Shown: positions 22,484-31,192 of the stretch, one piece after another
Layout: each line of letters starts with the position of its first letter
Numbering within the stretch: position 1 is the stretch's first letter
DNA from: G965222535 sp965222535
GTDB taxonomy: Bacteria; Pseudomonadota; Gammaproteobacteria; HK1
Reading direction: 5' to 3'
Length of the DNA stretch: 64,000 nucleotides
Assembly: GCA_965222535.1 (NCBI GenBank)
Contig: OZ244957.1
Span: 2,480,001 to 2,544,000, forward strand
Translations under genes and position numbers: made by a program
The notes under the pieces: model-generated
The model's database searches: none
The model's input: only the letters and a program-made list of their open reading frames with translations
Told to the model about the DNA's origin: nothing

Positions 22484-24691
22484 TTAACTCATATCTTGTG
22501 GATCGACATCAATTGACCACCTGACACGCTTGGTGCCCGGCAAAGCCTCCAACTGCGCAATCCATCTTTGTAGGAATCGCTGCATTATAATCCGATTTGA
22601 TGCTTGTAGCAGCATTTGTACGCGATAGCGTCCAGCACGGCGCACCATCGGTGCTGGGACGGGAGACGATACCGCTACTTCATTGCGCAAATTATGGGCG
22701 CAATCGGCTGCACGTTGCACAAATTGCAGCGCCTCTTCATAGCCACGTGCTTCAGCGCGCAGTAGGCTGAGATAGGAAAACGGTGCCATATTGGCCGCTT
22801 TGCGTTCGGTCAGTAACTGATCACTGAAAGCTCTGTAGCCATCACGTATCAGGGTATGCAGCAGCGGGTGGTCAGGGTGCCGTGTCTGGATTAGGACCGT
22901 ACCCACCGTGCCTTCGCGTCCAGCGCGTCCAGCGACTTGGGTCAATAATTGCCCCATGCGCTCTGGAGCACGCAAATCGACGCCGTAAAATCCACTGTCG
23001 GCGTCAACGATGCCAACCAATGTGACACGCGCAAAATGGTGCCCCTTGGCGATCATCTGGGTGCCCACCAAGATATCGATGTCGCCTTCATGCACGCGCT
23101 GCAAAATCTGCTCAAGGCTGCCTCGCCGCTGGGTGCTATCGCTGTCTATGCGCGCAACGCGCGCTTGCGGCAGCAGTTTTTGCAGTGCCGCGACACAACG
23201 CTGAACGCCGATCCCCAACGCCAGCAAATGATCATCGCCGCAAGCCGGGCAGGTGTCAACAGCGGCGGTTATCGCGGCACAATGGTGACAACGCAATTGG
23301 TTGGTTTCACGATGCCAAGTCATGCGCGCATCGCAATGGCGACATTCGCTGATCCAGCCGCATTCGTAACAGGTCAACAGCGGTGCATAGCCGCGCCGGT
23401 TGACGAACAATAAAGCTTGCTTGCCGCTTTCTAGGCATTCTTTGATGGCTTGCGCTAAAGGTTGCGACAAGCCGTCGGTCAGGCGTCGACTGCGAATATC
23501 GATGATCGTCAGCGCTGGTGACATCGCATCACCGGCGCGTTTTGGTAAGCGGATCAGTCCATAGCGCTTACGGTACACATTATGCAGCGTTTCGAGCGAT
23601 GGGGTCGCAGATCCAAGCACGATCGGAATACGTCTGCGTTGAGCGCGCACAATTGCCAGATCCCGCGCCGAATAGCGAAACCCCTCCTGCTGCTTAAAAG
23701 ACGGATCATGCTCTTCGTCAACGATGATCAGCCCTAATTCAGCAACCGGTACGAAAACTGCTGAGCGGGTGCCAATGATTACCTTAGCGGTACCGCTGCG
23801 GGCGCTCAACCAAGCGTTGGCGCGCTCTTTGTCGCTGAGAGCAGAATGCAACATAACGACTTCGCAGTCTAGGCTTTGGCAAAAACGCGCTTTTATATGC
23901 AGCGTCAGCGCGATCTCTGGAATAAGCACCAAAACCTGGCTTCCTTGCGCCACCACCTTGCGGATCAAAGCCAGATAGACTTCGGTTTTACCGCTGCCGG
24001 TGACCCCTTCCAGCAGATAACAACCACGGGTGGTCGCTTGCAGTGTATCCACCGCGACTTGCTGATCCGCATTCAGTGCGATCGGTGATCGTGGCGGTGA
24101 TCGTGGCGGTGGGCCAGCGACGTTGTCGTGTGCTTTCGATACCCAGCCCTTGGCGATCAATTTTTTCACCATTGCGCGTACTTGAGCGCGCTCGCCGTTT
24201 AGCCCCGTGTCAGCCAATCCCCGCGACTGTTCGGCGATGCGCTGCAGCAGCGCGTGCTGCTTTGGTGCCCGCTTCAGTTGCGCCGGCGTAACGGCGGCCC
24301 CAGCTGCGGTCAGGTGATAACGCCATGACCCAAAAGGGGGCGCGGTCGCCGCTGCACCGCTGCGCAAGGCGCTTGGCAGGGCACCGATCACCACTTCGCC
24401 AATCGGGTGATGGAAATAGTCGCTCGCCCATTCCAGCAAGCTGAGGCACTCAGCTGTCAGCAGCGGTTCGCTGTCAAGCACCGCAAGCAGTGGGCGTAGA
24501 CGATCCCGACTGACTTCACTATGATCGCAAACCGCCAATGCAATGCCAACGCGCACGCGCTCGCCGAACGGTGCCTTGACGCGCGCGCCAATCTGCGGCG
24601 CATCCATCTCAGCTGGCAGTAGGTAATCAAAGACGGCGCGCAACGGGATCGCAATGGCAACCTTGACGATCATCGCAACGGTACCCGCCAT
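22484..24691 (-). CDS. priA: Primosomal replication helicase PriA
   Basis: 735 residues (E. coli 732). The N-terminal DNA-binding part ends before the helicase core: LEGVTGSGKTEVYL (Walker A), VDEEHDPSFKQQEGFRYSARDLA (DEEH), LGSATPSLET, and the second RecA domain with GTQMIAKGHHFARVTLVG and QVAGRAGR. The cysteine array CYECGWISECRHCDARM, HHCAA and CPACGDD binds two zinc ions. PriA reloads the replisome at stalled forks. It is 19 bp downstream of mrcA on the same strand. ATG 24691 has AGGCG before it; ATG 24673 would also fit the family start. Confidence 0.97.
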   Translation of the reverse strand: MAGTVAMIVKVAIAIPLRAVFDYLLPAEMDAPQIGARVKAPFGERVRVGIALAVCDHSEVSRDRLRPLLAVLDSEPLLTAECLSLLEWASDYFHHPIGEVVIGALPSALRSGAAATAPPFGSWRYHLTAAGAAVTPAQLKRAPKQHALLQRIAEQSRGLADTGLNGERAQVRAMVKKLIAKGWVSKAHDNVAGPPPRSPPRSPIALNADQQVAVDTLQATTRGCYLLEGVTGSGKTEVYLALIRKVVAQGSQVLVLIPEIALTLHIKARFCQSLDCEVVMLHSALSDKERANAWLSARSGTAKVIIGTRSAVFVPVAELGLIIVDEEHDPSFKQQEGFRYSARDLAIVRAQRRRIPIVLGSATPSLETLHNVYRKRYGLIRLPKRAGDAMSPALTIIDIRSRRLTDGLSQPLAQAIKECLESGKQALLFVNRRGYAPLLTCYECGWISECRHCDARMTWHRETNQLRCHHCAAITAAVDTCPACGDDHLLALGIGVQRCVAALQKLLPQARVARIDSDSTQRRGSLEQILQRVHEGDIDILVGTQMIAKGHHFARVTLVGIVDADSGFYGVDLRAPERMGQLLTQVAGRAGREGTVGTVLIQTRHPDHPLLHTLIRDGYRAFSDQLLTERKAANMAPFSYLSLLRAEARGYEEALQFVQRAADCAHNLRNEVAVSSPVPAPMVRRAGRYRVQMLLQASNRIIMQRFLQRWIAQLEALPGTKRVRWSIDVDPQDMS

Positions 24692-24710
24692 CCGCTGCGC
24701 CTAGGTACAT

Positions 24711-27473
24711 TCAAAACAATTGTTCCAACCCTTCGGTGGTTTCACTTTTGGGGTTTTTAACAGCACTAGCGTTATTGGCTGACGCTTTTGGCGCATTGGT
24801 GGTCCTGAAGATCTCAAAGATCGTGTTCTTGGTATGGGTGCTCGCCAGTTCGCCAGTCGTCGGGTCAATGCGCACGGTAACCACCCCCTCTGGTCGTGCC
24901 ATGATCTCTTCACGTTTACCGCGTAAGGCTTCGCGCATCAGGTTGATCCAGATAGGCAGAGCAGCGCGCCCTCCAGTTTCGTACTGCCCGAGGGATGCGA
25001 ATTGATCAAAACCAACCCAGGCGATAGCCACTAGGCGTCGGTTAAAACCACTGAACCACGCATCGCGCTGATCGTTTGTGGTGCCGGTTTTCCCTGCCAG
25101 ATCGTTACGCTGGAGCACCTTTGCCTTTCTTCCAGTGCCGCGTTTGATGACGTCACGCAGCATTGAATTGACGATCCATGCATTGGCCGCATCCAGCACC
25201 CGCGTGGCGATGCGTATATCGCCAATGCGGCGCTGCTGACCGTTTACCGTAACCGTTGCCTGGTTTTCAATCTGGTCGTTCCCGCCGGCGGTGTCGGGGA
25301 GTTGTTTTTTGAACGCGTCGTTGAGGAGTTTGGCGCACGAGGGACACACCACCACGGGCTCGACGGTGTACACTTTATCGTTGTCGAGGCTTGTTATCTT
25401 GTGTATGAAGTACGGCGCTACGCGGTAACCGCCGTTCGCCAGTACGGCATAACCAGAAGCCAGTTCCAGCGGGCTGATTTCGCCGCTGCCAAGAGCCAGT
25501 GACAGGTTTTTAGGCAATCGCTTAACATCAAAGCCGAACTGTTTGAGGTGTTTAATGGCATAGGGAAGGCCAAGGTCTCGCAGGATGCGAATCGACACCA
25601 GATTACGCGATCGGTAGAGTGCCTCGCGCAGGCGCGTTGGGCCGAAAAATTTACCGCTGTAATTCTCTGGCCGCCACGCATCGGGTAGTGACGGAGCATC
25701 GATCACAATCGGCGCGTCGTTGATCAGCGTCGCCGCGCTATACCCCTTCTTGATGGCGGCCGAATAAATAAACGGCTTGAAGCTCGATCCCGGTTGACGC
25801 CGCGCCTGCGTTACGCGGTTGAATTTGCTGCGATAGAAATCGAAACCACCTACTAAGGCGGCGATCGAGCCATCGTCAGCGCTCAGCGCCACCAGCGCCC
25901 CCTCGACGGCTGGAATCTGTGTCAGCACCCAGCCGTCTTCGGTGAGCTGAACGTAAATCATATCACCGGCGCTTAGCACCTCGTGGGCTGATTGCGGGGG
26001 TTCCCCAGTGTGATCCTTGTCGATATAAGGGCGTGCCCACTTCATCGCCGCGAACGGCAAATCAACGGTGCCTGTGTTTTTCACATAGACGCTCGCAAAG
26101 TGATCGTCAACCTCGGTTACGATACCCGGTCGTAGGCCGCCCAAAGTCGGCTGTCGCTGTAATAGTTGTTTTATCCTGCGCTCGTTGGATGCTTCCACTA
26201 GGGTGCGTACTGCGCCGCGATAACCGTGTCGCTGATCGTATGCCTGTAATGCCTTGCGTACGGCGGCGTTGGCCACCGTCTGCATGCGGCTGTCGATGGT
26301 GGTATACACCTTGAGCCCGACAGTATAGATCTGCTTGCCATAAGCCTGCTCGATGCGGGTGCGCACCATTTCCGCTACGTAAGGTGCTTCAATCTGGATA
26401 ATCTGACGGTGTATGGACGCCGTTAGCCGCGCCTTGCGTGCTTTTTCGTAGTTCTTGTCATCGATATAGCCAAGCTCAAACATGCGCCGCAGAACGTAAT
26501 TACGCCGGCTTCTTGAGCGCGACGGGTTGATCACTGGATTGTAGCGCGAAGGGGCTTTGGGCAGCCCGGCGATCATCGCCAGTTGCGGCAGATCCAACTC
26601 ATGCAACGCTTTGCCATAATAGACTTTGGCGGCGGCGCCAAACCCGTATGCACGATGACCGAGAAACACCTTGTTAATATAAAGGTGCAGGATATCGTTT
26701 TTTTGCAGCCGATTCTCGATCTTCAGCGCCAGCAGAATTTCATTGAGCTTGCGCTGATAGGTTTTTTCCCGACCTAAAAAGAAGTTACGCGCGACCTGCA
26801 TGGTGATCGTACTACCGCCGGGACCCTTCTCCCCAGTGCGGATCAGGTAGATTATGGCTCGCGCCAACCCTTTCCAATCAACCCCCGGGTGCTCATAGAA
26901 GCGCTCGTCCTCGGCGGCTAGGATAGCCTGCACCAACTGTTTTGGGGCTTTGTCCAGAGATACTGGTACGCGCCGTTTTTCGCCAAACTCGGCGACCAGC
27001 TTGCGGTCAAGGGTATATACCTGCAGCGGCACTTGAAACTGTATGTTCTGCAAGATATCAACCGACGGTAGGCGCAGCAACAGATACCCTACCCAGAACG
27101 TGGTAACGCCAATGCTGGCGGCAACCGCAATCCCAGCGCCAATCAGTGCTCTGCGCGCCCACATCCTGAAACGTGTTGAGCGCTGCGCTGACGCCGCCAT
27201 TGACGCCGCGTCTGTTTTGGGTTGCCTCGGCAGCCACGCGGCGCAGCGGCGCTGGATTGCATCCCAGCATTGGCGCATGCGTAACCCGACATTGCCTGAC
27301 CGGATCACCGAGGTGGCATGCTTTGCGGTACACCACCATTTTCGCACGCGCAACCCGACAATGCTGCTGCAACGCCGCAGCGTCGCGCCCAGCCGCTTGC
27401 CGGCGACCTGCAGGCTTGCTATCAACTGTGAGAGTTTCATTACGACAAGACGCGGCGAGAGGTTCGCCATCAC
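24711..27473 (-). CDS. mrcA: Penicillin-binding protein 1A
   Basis: Bifunctional peptidoglycan glycosyltransferase/transpeptidase, 920 residues. An unusually long basic N-terminal extension (about 105 residues) precedes the membrane helix (about 108-130). The glycosyltransferase domain shows AAEDERFYEHPG and GGSTITMQVARNFFLGREKTYQRKLNEILLALKIE. The transpeptidase domain shows PGSSFKPF (SxxK), YRSRN and GKTGTTNDQRDAWF (KTG). It polymerises and crosslinks glycan in the periplasm. The frame opens at GTG 27473 followed by ATG. A later start such as Met92 (27200) would give a more usual N-terminus, so the extension may not be translated. Confidence 0.93.
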   Translation of the reverse strand: MMANLSPRLVVMKLSQLIASLQVAGKRLGATLRRCSSIVGLRVRKWWCTAKHATSVIRSGNVGLRMRQCWDAIQRRCAAWLPRQPKTDAASMAASAQRSTRFRMWARRALIGAGIAVAASIGVTTFWVGYLLLRLPSVDILQNIQFQVPLQVYTLDRKLVAEFGEKRRVPVSLDKAPKQLVQAILAAEDERFYEHPGVDWKGLARAIIYLIRTGEKGPGGSTITMQVARNFFLGREKTYQRKLNEILLALKIENRLQKNDILHLYINKVFLGHRAYGFGAAAKVYYGKALHELDLPQLAMIAGLPKAPSRYNPVINPSRSRSRRNYVLRRMFELGYIDDKNYEKARKARLTASIHRQIIQIEAPYVAEMVRTRIEQAYGKQIYTVGLKVYTTIDSRMQTVANAAVRKALQAYDQRHGYRGAVRTLVEASNERRIKQLLQRQPTLGGLRPGIVTEVDDHFASVYVKNTGTVDLPFAAMKWARPYIDKDHTGEPPQSAHEVLSAGDMIYVQLTEDGWVLTQIPAVEGALVALSADDGSIAALVGGFDFYRSKFNRVTQARRQPGSSFKPFIYSAAIKKGYSAATLINDAPIVIDAPSLPDAWRPENYSGKFFGPTRLREALYRSRNLVSIRILRDLGLPYAIKHLKQFGFDVKRLPKNLSLALGSGEISPLELASGYAVLANGGYRVAPYFIHKITSLDNDKVYTVEPVVVCPSCAKLLNDAFKKQLPDTAGGNDQIENQATVTVNGQQRRIGDIRIATRVLDAANAWIVNSMLRDVIKRGTGRKAKVLQRNDLAGKTGTTNDQRDAWFSGFNRRLVAIAWVGFDQFASLGQYETGGRAALPIWINLMREALRGKREEIMARPEGVVTVRIDPTTGELASTHTKNTIFEIFRTTNAPKASANNASAVKNPKSETTEGLEQLF

Positions 27474-27534
27474 CCCATCGGGATCGATAGAGCTTTTGGC
27501 GTGATCATCATTGGGGCTGAAGTGGCTAAGTCCC

Positions 27535-27633
27535 GGGTGTTACATTGGAGGAAAGGTATATTAATCCATAGCCGATGGGGGGGCTTACAAAATTGCTCAT
27601 AGCAACCCTTCCCCCAAACCTTCATCTGTAGGC
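27535..27633. repeat. R2 copy lacking its hairpin arm
   Basis: GGAGGAAAGGTATATTAATCCATAG, GGGGGGCTTACA, CCCTTCCCCCAAACCTTCATC match the R2 interior. It fills the gap between ppsR and mrcA and stops at the ppsR stop codon. Confidence 0.65.
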
Positions 27634-28497
27634 CTAAGTAGGCATCGAGCCAAACCGCTGCAGGGTTGCGCGGCGGTTGCGCTCGCTGCGGCGGTAGCCG
27701 ATGCGCGTCAGGACCTGCGATGCAATCTCCTCGATCGACAACTTGGAGGTATTCAGGTACTCGATCTGCGTGTGCCGGTACAGGGCCTCGGCATCGTGGA
27801 TTTCTCTGCTGCATTGCGGCAGCGAGGAGTAAGGCGAATCAGGCCGTCTGGCGCTGCGGATCTCGTGCAGGCGCTGTGCGTCAATGGTGAGAGCGAACAA
27901 TTTGCGGCGATTGTCAGCCAGCGCCTGCGGCAGCGTGATGCTGAGTAGATCAGAGTCGGTCAGCGGGTAATTGGCGACTTTGACGCCAAACTGAATCGCT
28001 AAATAGACCGATACCGGCGTTTTACCGGTGCGCGAGACACCGATCAGGACCAACTCAGCATCCGCGTAGTGATGGGGACTGATCCCGTCATCGTGGGCGA
28101 TGGTAAAATCAACAGCATTGATGCGGTTCTCATAATTCTTAGGATCTGTCAATACCGCATGAAAATGCCCCAACGCATGGCTAGATGGCAGTCCCAGTTC
28201 GTGTTCCAACTGCTTGATGAAATCGTGCATCAGATCCAGCACCAACGCATTGGCGTGGCGTAGCTGGTCGCGCAACCGACCGTTACCGAAGGTGCAGAAC
28301 ACTAACGGCCTGGTTGCATTGCATGTGCCTGTGGCGTTGATTTCCTGCACCAGTTGTTGAATTTTTTCCTCGCTGTCAACGAACGGGATCGTCAATGGCT
28401 CATAGTCCAGACCATCAAATTGCGACAGCAATGCCTGACCCAAGGTCGCAGCGGTGATCCCGGTGCTGTCGGAGACGTAGTAAACGATGCGTTTCAT
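27634..28497 (-). CDS. ppsR: PEP synthase regulatory kinase/pyrophosphorylase
   Basis: 287 residues from ATG 28497 (E. coli PpsR 277). MKRIVYYVSDSTGITAATLGQALL is the diagnostic N-terminus. VDFTIAHDDG and the P-loop LIGVSRTGKTPVSVYLA carry the nucleotide site, followed by NYPLTDSDL and SIEEIASQVL. It reversibly phosphorylates PEP synthase using ADP and thereby switches gluconeogenic PEP formation. A frame-open extension to 28569 runs through a perfect hairpin (28516-28540) and is not part of the family. ppsA is not in the window. Confidence 0.95.
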   Translation of the reverse strand: MKRIVYYVSDSTGITAATLGQALLSQFDGLDYEPLTIPFVDSEEKIQQLVQEINATGTCNATRPLVFCTFGNGRLRDQLRHANALVLDLMHDFIKQLEHELGLPSSHALGHFHAVLTDPKNYENRINAVDFTIAHDDGISPHHYADAELVLIGVSRTGKTPVSVYLAIQFGVKVANYPLTDSDLLSITLPQALADNRRKLFALTIDAQRLHEIRSARRPDSPYSSLPQCSREIHDAEALYRHTQIEYLNTSKLSIEEIASQVLTRIGYRRSERNRRATLQRFGSMPT

Positions 28498-28515
28498 CTC
28501 GCTGTGCTCTGGAAA

Positions 28516-28540
28516 CCTCGAAAAACTGAGTTTTTCGAGG
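28516..28540. repeat. R2 terminal hairpin alone, upstream of ppsR
   Basis: CCTCGAAAAAC TGA GTTTTTCGAGG: an 11-bp perfect stem with a 3-nt loop, the R2 hairpin reduced to its minimum. It ends about 18 nt before the ppsR start codon, so it would lie in the ppsR leader and could affect ribosome access. Confidence 0.75.
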
Positions 28541-28569
28541 TCACCTAAAGAGACTCTGAATGAATCCAA

Positions 28570-28715
28570 GATGATCTCGCAAAAGATCCGATTGGCCCTG
28601 TTCTGGGCATTATTAACGTCGATAATGAATTCATAAAGTGTTGATATTTATGGATATTATTCTTCGCACCAAAACCCCAAGACAGCCACGGATGACTTAT
28701 TGCGAAACTATCATC
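28570..28715. repeat. R1 repeat, copy c
   Basis: 146 bp from GATGATCTCGCAAAAG to TTGCGAAACTATCATC. The interior GATAATGAATTCATAAAGTGTTGATA and TATGGATATTATTCTTCG is shared with the other R1 copies. No clear target duplication. It sits between the divergent ppsR and pdhA genes. Confidence 0.85.
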
Positions 28716-28734
28716 CAGATTATAATAACACTTC

Positions 28735-28762
28735 TTGAATCTAGGAAGCTGTCGCTTATGCT
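28735..28762 (+). promoter_or_regulatory. Candidate sigma70 promoter for the E1alpha-E1beta genes
   Basis: TTGAAT (28735-28740), a 16-bp spacer, then TATGCT (28757-28762), about 160 bp before the E1alpha start. It is the best -35/-10 pair I noticed in the divergent interval. Confidence 0.3.
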
Positions 28763-28925
28763 ATATTCAGCGTTATTAACATGTACGCGATGATTGGGGG
28801 ATTCCTCGTGACGGCAGCCGTACTCGCAACGCTACGCTGCACATTTGCCCCGCGCCGCAGGAAAGCTGATCGTCGTATCAGACGGGGTGAGGAACGGGGT
28901 GTAAGCCGTTGCACTAGGAGTCACT

Positions 28926-30017
28926 ATGACGGCAGTTGCGCATTTTGAGATCGCCTTCACGCGGTTTCTCGATGAAGCAGGTCAGCTCATCGGCGTTCCG
29001 CCAACGTCGCTTTCAGAGCCGAAGTCTCTCCTTCCGCTTTATCAACTGATGGGACTCATGCGCGCTTTCGACGCCAAAGCGATCGCGCTGCAGCGCACTG
29101 GTCAACTCGGCACCTACGCGTCTTCTCTCGGTCAGGAGGCGATCGGCGCGGGCGTTGGAACGGCGATGCGCGCCGAAGATGTGCTGGCGTCAACATACCG
29201 CGAGCAGGTCGCTCAGTTCGCCCGCGGTGTTGCGCTGTCGGAGTTGTTGGTGTATTGGGGCGGCGACGAACGAGGCAGCGATTTCCAGACGCCGCGGGAC
29301 GATTTTCCGATCTGCATAACGCTTGGCGCGCAGGCCTGCCATGCGGTGGGTGCAGCGTGTGCCTTCAAGTTGCGCAAGGAGCCGAGAGTGGCGGTGTGTA
29401 TGCTTGGGGATGGTGCTACCTCGCGCGGTGATTTCTACGAATCGGCGAATCTGGCAGGGATCTGGAAGCTGCCGGTGGTATTCGTGGTAAGCAACAACCA
29501 GTGGGCGATCTCGCTGCCGCGCGCCGCTCAGAGTGCTGCCGAGACGCTCGCTCAGAAGGCAATTGCGGCTGGATTCGAGGGACTTCAGGTGGACGGCAAT
29601 GACGTGATTGCGGTGCGCTGGGCAGTCGAGCGAGCGCTCGACAAGGCGCGTGCTGGAGCAGGACCGACGCTGATCGAGGCTATCACCTACCGTCTGCACG
29701 ATCACACCACCGCCGATAGCGCGAGCCGCTATCGCAGTGACGCAGAGGTGCAGGCGATGTGGCAACGCGATCCAATGAACCGAACGCGAGCGTATTTAGC
29801 CGCCAACGGCGCGTGGACGGATGACAATGAGCAGCGTTTTTTGGAGACTTGCGCGCACGCGGTCGAGGCGGCGGTGACCGCCTATCAGGCGTTACCACCC
29901 GCAGGCCCTGAGGCGATGTTCGACTTTCTGTATGAGGAACTGCCCGCGCAGCTCGTCGCCCAGCGCAACGCGGCTATCGCGCAAGGCCGGGAACATGGCT
30001 TTAGTGACGCTGGTTGA
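28926..30017 (+). CDS. pdhA: 2-oxo acid (pyruvate-type) dehydrogenase E1 alpha subunit
   Basis: 363 residues, thiamine-diphosphate dependent. GTYASSLGQEAIGAGVG, STYREQ, then MLGDGATSRGDFYESANLAGIWKLPVVFVVSNNQWAIS contain the ThDP motif GDG..N. TYRLHDHTTADSASRYR precedes the C-terminus. AGGAG lies 5 nt before the ATG. It decarboxylates the 2-oxo acid and transfers the acyl unit to the E2 lipoyl arm. Immediate partner of the next gene, which starts within its last 23 nt. Pyruvate versus branched-chain substrate cannot be settled by eye; no E3 gene is in the window. Confidence 0.9.
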   Translation: MTAVAHFEIAFTRFLDEAGQLIGVPPTSLSEPKSLLPLYQLMGLMRAFDAKAIALQRTGQLGTYASSLGQEAIGAGVGTAMRAEDVLASTYREQVAQFARGVALSELLVYWGGDERGSDFQTPRDDFPICITLGAQACHAVGAACAFKLRKEPRVAVCMLGDGATSRGDFYESANLAGIWKLPVVFVVSNNQWAISLPRAAQSAAETLAQKAIAAGFEGLQVDGNDVIAVRWAVERALDKARAGAGPTLIEAITYRLHDHTTADSASRYRSDAEVQAMWQRDPMNRTRAYLAANGAWTDDNEQRFLETCAHAVEAAVTAYQALPPAGPEAMFDFLYEELPAQLVAQRNAAIAQGREHGFSDAG

Positions 30018-30975
30018 AGCGGTCAACCTAGCGCTTGCGCGCGCCATGCTTGAGGATCAAAGCGTGGTCGTATTCGGTGAGGACGTGGGTCTCAACGGCG
30101 GCGTCTTTCGGGCGACGCTGGGGCTTCAGGAACGTTTCGGGGCAGAGCGAGTGATGGACACGCCGATCTCTGAAGCGCTCATCGGAGGAATGGCGGTCGG
30201 CATGGCTGCGCAAGGACTCAAGCCGGTGGCGGAAATCCAGTTCATGGGATTCATCTACCCGGCCATCGACCATCTCCTCAATCACGCTTCCCGCATGCGT
30301 ACCCGTACGCGCGGAAGGCTTAGCTGCGCGATGGTGTTGCGTGCGCCGCATGGCGGTGGCATCCACGCTCCCGAGCATCACTCAGAGAGCACCGAGACGC
30401 TTCTCATCCACATCCCCGGCTTGCGCGTCGTGATTCCGTCCTCGCCGGCGCGCGCTTACGGCTTGTTGCTGGCGGCCATCCGCGATCCCGATCCAGTGAT
30501 ATTCCTCGAGCCGACGCGCATTTACCGTCTCGCCCGACAGGACGTGGTGGACGATGGCACTGCCCTGCCGCTCGACGTGTGTTTCATCCTGCGCGAAGGT
30601 ACAGACGTTACGCTGGTCGCATGGGGGGCGATGGTAACCGAGACGATGGAGGCGGCGACAGCACTTGCCGTGGAGGGCGTTAGCGCCGAGGTCATCGACG
30701 CCGCTACCCTCAAGCCGCTGGATATGGAGACGATTCTCGCATCGGTAGAGAAGACCGGGCGCTGCGTCATCGTCCACGAAGCGGCGCGTACGCTCGGACT
30801 CGGTGCCGAGATCGGTGCGGTGCTCGCTGAGCAGGGTTTGTTCTTTTTGAAGGCACCGGTCAAACGCGTAACGGGCTACGATACCGTCATGCCGCTTGCG
30901 CGCATGGAGGGCCAGTACCTGCCAGGAGCGCCGCGCATACTGCAAGCGGTACGGCAGCTTCTTGAGTTCTCGTAA
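29995..30975 (+). CDS. pdhB: 2-oxo acid (pyruvate-type) dehydrogenase E1 beta subunit
   Basis: 326 residues. Typical E1beta blocks: LVEAVNLALARAMLEDQSVVVFGEDVGLNGGVFRAT, RVMDTPISEALIGGMAVGMA, EIQFMGFIYPAIDHLLNHASRMR, RAPHGGGIHAPEHHSES, and EAIDAATLKPLD-like VIDAATLKPLDMETI. It completes the alpha2beta2 E1 active site. ATG 29995 overlaps the E1alpha gene by 23 nt, indicating coupling; an earlier in-frame codon at 29932 is not supported by the family start. Confidence 0.93.
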   Translation: MALVTLVEAVNLALARAMLEDQSVVVFGEDVGLNGGVFRATLGLQERFGAERVMDTPISEALIGGMAVGMAAQGLKPVAEIQFMGFIYPAIDHLLNHASRMRTRTRGRLSCAMVLRAPHGGGIHAPEHHSESTETLLIHIPGLRVVIPSSPARAYGLLLAAIRDPDPVIFLEPTRIYRLARQDVVDDGTALPLDVCFILREGTDVTLVAWGAMVTETMEAATALAVEGVSAEVIDAATLKPLDMETILASVEKTGRCVIVHEAARTLGLGAEIGAVLAEQGLFFLKAPVKRVTGYDTVMPLARMEGQYLPGAPRILQAVRQLLEFS

Positions 30976-31020
30976 AAAGGCGCGGCGGCGCTGCATACCC
31001 CTTCCCTGAAGGGAAGAGAA

Positions 31021-31056
31021 CCCCTGCAGGGCTTGTCTATTAGGGGAGAGAGCAAG
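31021..31056. repeat. R2 fragment
   Basis: CCCCTGCAGGGCTTGTCTATTAGGGGAGAGAG matches the core GCGGGGCTTGTCTATTGGGGGAAG of R2. It lies in the 217-bp gap between the E1beta and E2 genes. The rest of the gap contains no further clear repeat. Confidence 0.5.
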
Positions 31057-31192
31057 GGCATTGGTGCTGACTTGGCACCGTACATTTTGCTTCGTTGGAT
31101 GCTCTGGAAGGGCTGCGTTCGCAACTGGGGAACCAGAGCATAATAAGAGTAGCCCTTTCCAGCATCTTCAAGTGGTAGGAGTGTACATATAT

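Noticed and set aside
30382..30996. 204-residue antisense frame in the E1beta gene
   Set aside because: Shadow of a confident GC-rich gene with no family features.
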